Shown: one piece after another, positions 7,339 through 10,889 of the stretch
Position numbering within the stretch: the first letter of the stretch is position 1
How the letters are laid out: each line of letters opens with the position of its first letter
NCBI GenBank assembly: GCA_046484125.1
Contig: JAWOBX010000133.1
Span: 1 to 10,889, forward strand
Direction: 5' to 3'
From: JBGLNL01 sp046484125
GTDB taxonomy: Bacteria; Chloroflexota; Dehalococcoidia; SZUA-161; SpSt-899
Length of the DNA: 10,889 nt
Translations under genes and position numbers: made by a program
Notes under the pieces: model-generated
The model's input: the letters and a program-made list of their open reading frames with translations, nothing else
Told to the model about the DNA's origin: nothing
The model's database searches: none

Positions 7339-7405
7339 GCTGGTGGACACCCCCAGCCCGGGCGAAGTCACCTCTTATTGAAGAGGTTCCCTGACATCCC
7401 CCGGG
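7339..7405 (+). promoter_or_regulatory. Possible structured leader RNA upstream of the selenium operon
   Basis: Three pairings stack in 67 bases. GCTGG (7339-7343) pairs with CCAGC (7353-7357), extended by GG/CC around an ACAC loop with one bulged T. ACCTCTT (7370-7376) pairs perfectly with AAGAGGT (7381-7387) around ATTG. The two CCCGGG copies (7357-7362 and 7400-7405) can close a stem enclosing the second hairpin. I do not recognise a known riboswitch class, no terminator-type U-run follows, and the strand of transcription is not proven. It lies about 220 bases before yedE. Confidence 0.3.
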
Positions 7406-7484
7406 AAATCAACAGCTCAACCAGTCCGCAACTTTTCCATAAGCCAGCCAATATCCAACTTGTATAATTTATTTAACATATCTA

Positions 7485-7515
7485 TTGGAACAATCAGCAA
7501 TGCTTATGATATACT
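7485..7515 (+). promoter_or_regulatory. Candidate promoter for the yedE operon
   Basis: TTGGAA (7485-7490) is a fair -35 box and TATACT (7510-7515) a good -10 box, but the 19-base spacing is longer than optimal. A TATAAT at 7463-7468 in the same AT-rich zone lacks a matching -35. The position, about 110 bases upstream of the TTG start, is reasonable. This is a by-eye call. Confidence 0.3.
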
Positions 7516-7626
7516 CATTTCGTATTCTGATTGTAAAGGGGATGATCTGAATGCCGCGCAGGTTATGAGCACAAAACACTGATAGAGCGTGCCTCAACAG
7601 TTACAACATGAAAGGAGAATCCAACA

Positions 7627-8691
7627 TTGAGTATTTCCTGGCTTTTGGCCCAAAAGCGGCTGATCATCCTCGCAGGGGTGATCTTCGGCGTCCTGGGCGC
7701 CATGCTCGTCGAGTGGGGTAACCCCGCCAACATGGGCATTTGCATTGCCTGCTTCTGGCGCGATATTACCGGTGCTGTCGGGCTTCACCGCGCCAGCGTA
7801 GTCCAGTATATCCGTCCCGAAATCATCGGCATTGTCTTCGGGGCCCTTCTTTCATCCCTGGTTTTTCGCGAATTCCGATCCCGCGGCGGCTCAACGCCAC
7901 TGATTCGATTCATCCTGGGTGCTCTCTTTATGATCGGTGCGCTGGTTTTTCTTGGCTGTCCGGTTCGGGCACTGCTGAGGCTGGCGGGCGGCGACCTGAA
8001 CGGCATTACCGCGCTGGCGGGCATCATCGTCGGGGCGCTTATCGGCATATCCTTTCTTCGCCGGGGGTTCAACCTCGGGAGGGCGAACCGAATGAAATAT
8101 GCAGCGGGGTGGGCCATCCCCCTAATGATGGTCGGTCTGCTGCTCATACTGCTCATCGAGCCTTCCTTCCTGTTCGGAAGCGAATCCGGACCCGGGGCAA
8201 TGCAGGCGGCCATTGGTGTCTCTATTGCCGTCGGAGCCGGTGTCGGCCTGTTGGCGCAGCGAACCAGAATGTGCTTTGTCGGTGGCTGGAGAGATATCTT
8301 CCTCACCCGTGATTTTTACCTGGTGAGCGGGATCGTTGCCTTCTTCATTGGAGCAATTATTACAAATGCGATACTGGGTAACATCACCTGGGGATTTAAA
8401 GACCAGCCGGTGGCGCATGACGAACACCTGTGGAACTTCCTGGGCATGTTGCTGGCAGGGCTGTCCGCAACTCTTCTTGGGGGTTGCCCGCTGCGTCAGA
8501 CGATCCTGGCCAGCGAAGGCGATACGGATGCCGGGATAACCGTTCTTGGCCTGGTTGCCGGGGCTGCCTTGGCTCACAATTTCATGACCGCCGCCAGCCC
8601 CGCGGGGATTGGCGACTTCAGTGTTATAGCGGTCATCATTGGAATCGTCTTCTGTCTGGGCATAGGCATATTTTTCAGAGAAACGGCATGA
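7627..8691 (+). CDS. yedE: YedE-family selenium metabolism membrane protein (YeeE/YedE transporter fold)
   Basis: A 354-residue polytopic membrane protein of the YeeE/YedE family, in the long form associated with selenium metabolism, thought to import a selenium or sulfur species. About nine or ten hydrophobic segments are visible. The two halves repeat one plan. The first has GNPANMGICIACFWRDI (31-47) then FLGCPVR (108-114). The second has QRTRMCFVGGWRDI (211-224) then LLGGCPLRQ (283-291). Cysteines 39, 42, 111, 216 and 287 fall in these motifs and are the likely thiol relay of the pore, as in YeeE thiosulfate transporters. The TTG start has AAGGAG at 7612-7617, nine bases upstream. It is the first gene of the operon; the next gene starts nine bases after its stop, so cotranscription is near certain. 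Substrate (selenite, thiosulfate or other) is inference. Confidence 0.9.
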   Translation: MSISWLLAQKRLIILAGVIFGVLGAMLVEWGNPANMGICIACFWRDITGAVGLHRASVVQYIRPEIIGIVFGALLSSLVFREFRSRGGSTPLIRFILGALFMIGALVFLGCPVRALLRLAGGDLNGITALAGIIVGALIGISFLRRGFNLGRANRMKYAAGWAIPLMMVGLLLILLIEPSFLFGSESGPGAMQAAIGVSIAVGAGVGLLAQRTRMCFVGGWRDIFLTRDFYLVSGIVAFFIGAIITNAILGNITWGFKDQPVAHDEHLWNFLGMLLAGLSATLLGGCPLRQTILASEGDTDAGITVLGLVAGAALAHNFMTAASPAGIGDFSVIAVIIGIVFCLGIGIFFRETA

Positions 8692-8700
8692 GAGGGTAAT

Positions 8701-9246
8701 TTGGCAATTTTCAAGCGGAAACCAAAGGATACTTTTGAGGGCGGCGGACTCGTGCTTTTTGAGGATGTTCCGCAGGCTATACGCACGGAAAAAGTGCTCC
8801 GTAAAGCCGGTTACCAGGTAAAGCTGGTAGCGCCGCCACCGGCGCTGCGCAAGGGCTGCGACCTCTCTGTTGAAATTAATCTGGTGGAGCAAATGGGGAT
8901 TGAAAGGCTCCTCGGAGAGCAAAATCTGGCCTATATGGAAATTTCACCACTGCGTGAAAAATCCTCGGATTTGCTGGATATGGTTAAGGTAACCGATTTC
9001 GGTAATGCGGTGATGGTCAAGGCCGGTAACATGAAGATCAGCTTCGATAAATCGACCGGCGTGATTCTGAACACTTCAGGTGGCGGGTGCCCGGATATTC
9101 CCTATCTGCATGCCGAGCTCATCGATAAGAAACTTGCCGAAGCCCCTCGCCCGAAGGATATCGGGTTTACGCTGTGCGCGCTCATGGCTGACCGGGCATT
9201 CGAGGAATGCCTGAATATCTGGGAAGGAAACCAATCGTGTTTTTAA
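8701..9246 (+). CDS. DUF3343 (putative Se/S carrier-like) protein with extra Cys-containing C-terminal domain
   Basis: A 181-residue protein in two parts. Residues 15-85 are a DUF3343-type domain with LVLFEDVPQAIRTEKVL (17-33) and APPPALRKGCDLSVEI (44-59), where Cys53 is the expected carrier thiol; this family is annotated as a putative selenium/sulfur carrier. Residues 95-181 form a region I cannot assign, with LNTSGGGCPDIPYL (123-136), EAPRPKDIGFTLCALM (147-162) and further cysteines at 170 and 180. DUF3343 proteins are often under 100 residues, so the second half is an addition. The TTG start at 8701 is preceded by GAGAGGG overlapping the yedE stop. Its 3' end overlaps the kinase-like gene by 10 bases. 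Function as a carrier or adaptor between YedE and the downstream enzymes is inferred from context. Confidence 0.78.
   Translation: MAIFKRKPKDTFEGGGLVLFEDVPQAIRTEKVLRKAGYQVKLVAPPPALRKGCDLSVEINLVEQMGIERLLGEQNLAYMEISPLREKSSDLLDMVKVTDFGNAVMVKAGNMKISFDKSTGVILNTSGGGCPDIPYLHAELIDKKLAEAPRPKDIGFTLCALMADRAFEECLNIWEGNQSCF
9224..9228 (+). promoter_or_regulatory. Ribosome binding site deciding the GTG start of the kinase-like gene
   Basis: AAGGA lies eight bases before GTG 9237 inside the end of the DUF3343 gene. The alternative in-frame ATG at 9207 has only GAGGA immediately adjacent to it, which is too close, so the GTG start is favoured. Confidence 0.55.
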
Positions 9247-10130
9247 TCGCCGGCACCTTACCAATAAAAGATATGCCGCTCATCACCGGCGTGGTCGAGA
9301 GAAACGGAGTCGACCTCACCGTCGATGGGCATTGCTTTGGCGGCACCCAGGGAACCGGGGCTCTTATCGGTGCGGCACTGGCGACAACGCATTATCTTGG
9401 AATCGATCCGCCTCATGCGCTGGTCGCAGGGGATATCGGACGAGGGAAAGGCAGTTTAGCTATTTATGAGTATCTGGCGAAGAACCTGCCGGATATGCTG
9501 CCGGACGTGCTGGTGATGCACTACATCCTGCCCGATATGGCCCGGATGAGAAGCGTGTGTGATGCTGCGGACCGCTGTAAGAAAAAGCCCTTAATGATAG
9601 CCGATGCTGCTTCTATGTACGCGGCTAAAACAGCCGGAATCGCTCGCCGATTCGATGTCTTTACCCCTGATTTGGTAGAGCTGGGATTCATGGCTGATCC
9701 TGAAGCGACTCATCCTGCCTATATAGCCGATCATCTTTTTGATGCGGATACCGGTCGTGTGCCGGATTTAATCGAATCCGCTTATCATCAAAACAGTGCC
9801 CCAAATCTGCTTCTGGTAAAAGGCTCTACCGATTACATTGTTATCGAAGGGCATATTCTTGAAACCGTCCGGGAACCGAACGTGCCGGCGCTGGAGGCTA
9901 TCGGCGGAACCGGCGACACGATCACAGGCATTCTGGCCGCGCTGCTGGATGCGGAATTAGAACCTCATGAAGCGGCAATCATCGCTGCCAAAGCGAATAG
10001 AATGGCAGGGCAGTTCGTTCAAGCCAGTCCGGCGACAAAGATATCCCAAATTATCGAGCAGCTTCCCGCTGTATTTAAGGCACACCTTTGTGCCTGGAGC
10101 GGGGTGTGCTGTATCAATTACGTAAAATAA
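9237..10130 (+). CDS. Ribokinase-fold protein resembling NAD(P)H-hydrate dehydratase, in selenium operon
   Basis: A 297-residue protein whose C-terminal part matches the carbohydrate kinase/NAD(P)HX dehydratase family. LLVKGSTDYIVIEG precedes the anion-hole and catalytic motif GGTGDTITGILAALL, with G223-T228 and Asp227 as the presumed catalytic residue. A segment MIADAASMYAAKTAG, followed by DVFTPDLVELGFM, suits the middle of the fold. The N-terminal VDGHCFGGTQGTGALIG is not one I can place. The YjeF_N epimerase domain that often accompanies this family is absent. The tail ends CAWSGVCC (285-292), three cysteines that are unusual for a kinase. I prefer GTG 9237, where the first strand FLIAGTLPI begins; ATG 9207 would add 10 residues. 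It overlaps the DUF3343 gene and is followed by tusA after 10 bases. Housekeeping NAD(P)HX repair is possible, but the fixed place between Se/S carriers suggests a role in the pathway. Confidence 0.75.
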   Translation: MFLIAGTLPIKDMPLITGVVERNGVDLTVDGHCFGGTQGTGALIGAALATTHYLGIDPPHALVAGDIGRGKGSLAIYEYLAKNLPDMLPDVLVMHYILPDMARMRSVCDAADRCKKKPLMIADAASMYAAKTAGIARRFDVFTPDLVELGFMADPEATHPAYIADHLFDADTGRVPDLIESAYHQNSAPNLLLVKGSTDYIVIEGHILETVREPNVPALEAIGGTGDTITGILAALLDAELEPHEAAIIAAKANRMAGQFVQASPATKISQIIEQLPAVFKAHLCAWSGVCCINYVK

Positions 10131-10140
10131 AGGAGGTACC

Positions 10141-10353
10141 ATGATTGAAGTTGATGCCCGGGGTTTTTCATGCCCCATACCGGTTGTAAAAACGAAGCAA
10201 GCGATTGACAGTAACCCGAATCAGCCGATCACGGTGCTTGTGGAAAGCGATGTTTCCAGGGAAAACGTCACCCGCCTGGCTCAGGGCAGGGGTTATACGG
10301 TGGATACCCAGGACATTGAAGATGGGTTCAAGGTCAACATGATTCCCGGATAA
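10141..10353 (+). CDS. tusA: TusA/SirA-like sulfur (selenium) carrier protein
   Basis: A 70-residue TusA-family protein with the defining CPIP motif at 11-14 (Cys11 is the persulfide/selenopersulfide-bearing thiol) after VDARGFS, and the second conserved block VESDVSRENVTRLAQGRGY (37-55). TusA proteins relay sulfur from cysteine desulfurases; TusA-like proteins in Se clusters are proposed to carry selenium. The ATG has AAAGGAGG (10128-10135), which overlaps the stop codon of the kinase-like gene. Complete and of normal length. Whether it carries S or Se is inference from the operon. Confidence 0.88.
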   Translation: MIEVDARGFSCPIPVVKTKQAIDSNPNQPITVLVESDVSRENVTRLAQGRGYTVDTQDIEDGFKVNMIPG

Positions 10354-10404
10354 TACTTTAGGTGATAGAATCGGTATTGCAATACACGTTAAAGGAGAAC
10401 CATC

Positions 10405-10889
10405 GTGGCAACCACCATCGATGCCAGGGGACTGGCCTGCCCGCAACCTGTTGTTCTGACCAACAAAGCTATCGAGGAATCCGATGAAGTGACAACTATA
10501 GTCGACAACGAGGTTGCCAGAGAGAACGTTTCAAGGCTGGCAGCAAATAAGGGATTCGGCATTAACGTGGAAGAGAGAGAAGGCCTCTTCTATATCCATC
10601 TGACGAGACAGTCCGCCGGTTTTATAAGCGCAGACTCGGAGCCGGCGAGCGGCCCCATCGTAGTCCTCATAGGGTCCGACACCGTTGGCCGCGGCAGCGA
10701 GGAACTGGGCCGGAAACTGATGACCGCTTTCATTCAGGTTCTTCACGATATATCCCCGAAGCCTGATACCATAGTTTTCATGAACAGCGGTGTGAAGCTG
10801 GCGGTCGACGGTTCACAGGTGGTCGAAGACCTGAAGGAGCTCGAGGAAGAGGGAACTGAACTCCTTGCATGTGGAACCTGCCTGGGATA
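10405..10889 (+). CDS. yedF: YedF selenium metabolism protein (TusA domain plus DsrE-like domain), 3' partial
   Basis: The frame begins at GTG 10405 with AAAGGAG at 10391-10397 and stays open to the window edge (161 codons). Residues 1-70 are a TusA domain: IDARGLACPQPVV with CPQP at 12-15, then VDNEVARENVSRLAANKGF. After a linker (about 71-85), IVVLIGSDTVGRGSEELGRK begins a DsrE-like domain with FMNSGVKLAV and ends at the window edge with LLACGTCLG, Cys156 and Cys159 forming the CGTC motif usual for YedF. Most of a ~200-residue YedF is present. YedF is a marker of selenium metabolism and co-occurs with SelD; its chemistry is not firmly established. The last 30-50 residues lie outside the window. 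Confidence 0.9.
   Translation, partial: MATTIDARGLACPQPVVLTNKAIEESDEVTTIVDNEVARENVSRLAANKGFGINVEEREGLFYIHLTRQSAGFISADSEPASGPIVVLIGSDTVGRGSEELGRKLMTAFIQVLHDISPKPDTIVFMNSGVKLAVDGSQVVEDLKELEEEGTELLACGTCLG

Larger units (their letters stand above)
6963..7626. other. Gene-free intergenic region between divergent regulator and selenium operon
   Basis: No frame here has coding character, and only mini-ORFs of under a dozen codons occur. The stretch includes an eight-base inverted repeat, TTTTCCGG (7203-7210) with CCGGAAAA (7275-7282). It also has a cluster of GC-rich hairpins (7339-7405) and an AT-rich promoter-like zone (about 7450-7520). A GGTTCGAATCC string at 7229-7239 resembles a tRNA T-arm, but no tRNA can be built around it. 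Both the response regulator (leftward) and yedE (rightward) should be controlled from this region. Confidence 0.6.

Noticed and set aside
8122..8922. 266-codon minus-strand frame across yedE and the DUF3343 gene
   Set aside because: Antisense to clear family members; no recognisable domain and no ribosome site. A shadow of GC-rich codon use.
8701..10889. Possible in-frame UGA selenocysteine in the selenium operon genes
   Set aside because: Each frame closes at a sensible family length, and I saw no UGA inside a conserved redox motif; the catalytic positions are plain cysteine codons.

Overview
The window looks like bacterial chromosome at moderate to slightly GC-rich composition, densely packed with short intergenic gaps and many TTG/GTG starts preceded by strong Shine-Dalgarno sequences. 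The gene content is tandem PAC2-family proteins, a QHG-type SixA phosphatase, a TM1367-like cyclophilin-fold protein, a lone acyl-CoA carboxyltransferase and a YedE/YedF selenium cluster. This fits an anaerobic bacterium, and a Chloroflexota (Dehalococcoidia-like) origin is my best guess. That guess rests on family content only, not on a marker gene. No RNA gene, insertion sequence or CRISPR array is visible.

Layout. Bases 1-237 hold the end of an unusual reading frame that joins the front part of an ArsC/LMW-phosphatase-type arsenate reductase to the back part of an XRE helix-turn-helix domain. Bases 293-2150 (+) encode a lipoprotein glutaminyl cyclase, a small cyclophilin-like protein and a SixA-like phosphohistidine phosphatase. 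Bases 2164-4365 (-) form a tight operon: an MJ0936/YfcE-type metallophosphoesterase followed by two overlapping PAC2 genes. Further upstream on the same strand are a divergent acyl-CoA carboxyltransferase (4496-6016) and an orphan OmpR/KdpE-type response regulator (6261-6962). A gene-free 664-base stretch (6963-7626) separates the regulator from the divergently transcribed last block. It contains a compact set of inverted repeats and an AT-rich promoter-like segment.

The last block (7627 to the window end, +) is a selenium/sulfur trafficking operon. It encodes a YedE-family membrane protein with two copies of a Cys-bearing half, a DUF3343 protein with an extra Cys-containing C-terminal domain, a ribokinase-fold protein resembling NAD(P)HX dehydratase, a TusA-like CPxP carrier, and YedF (TusA plus DsrE-like domain, cut off by the window edge). 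The likely logic is uptake of a selenium or sulfur compound by YedE and transfer between thiol carriers (DUF3343, TusA, YedF) towards a selenophosphate- or selenium-cofactor pathway. The kinase-like protein and the DUF3343 C-terminal domain are the parts without an established job. They are the best candidates for something undescribed here.
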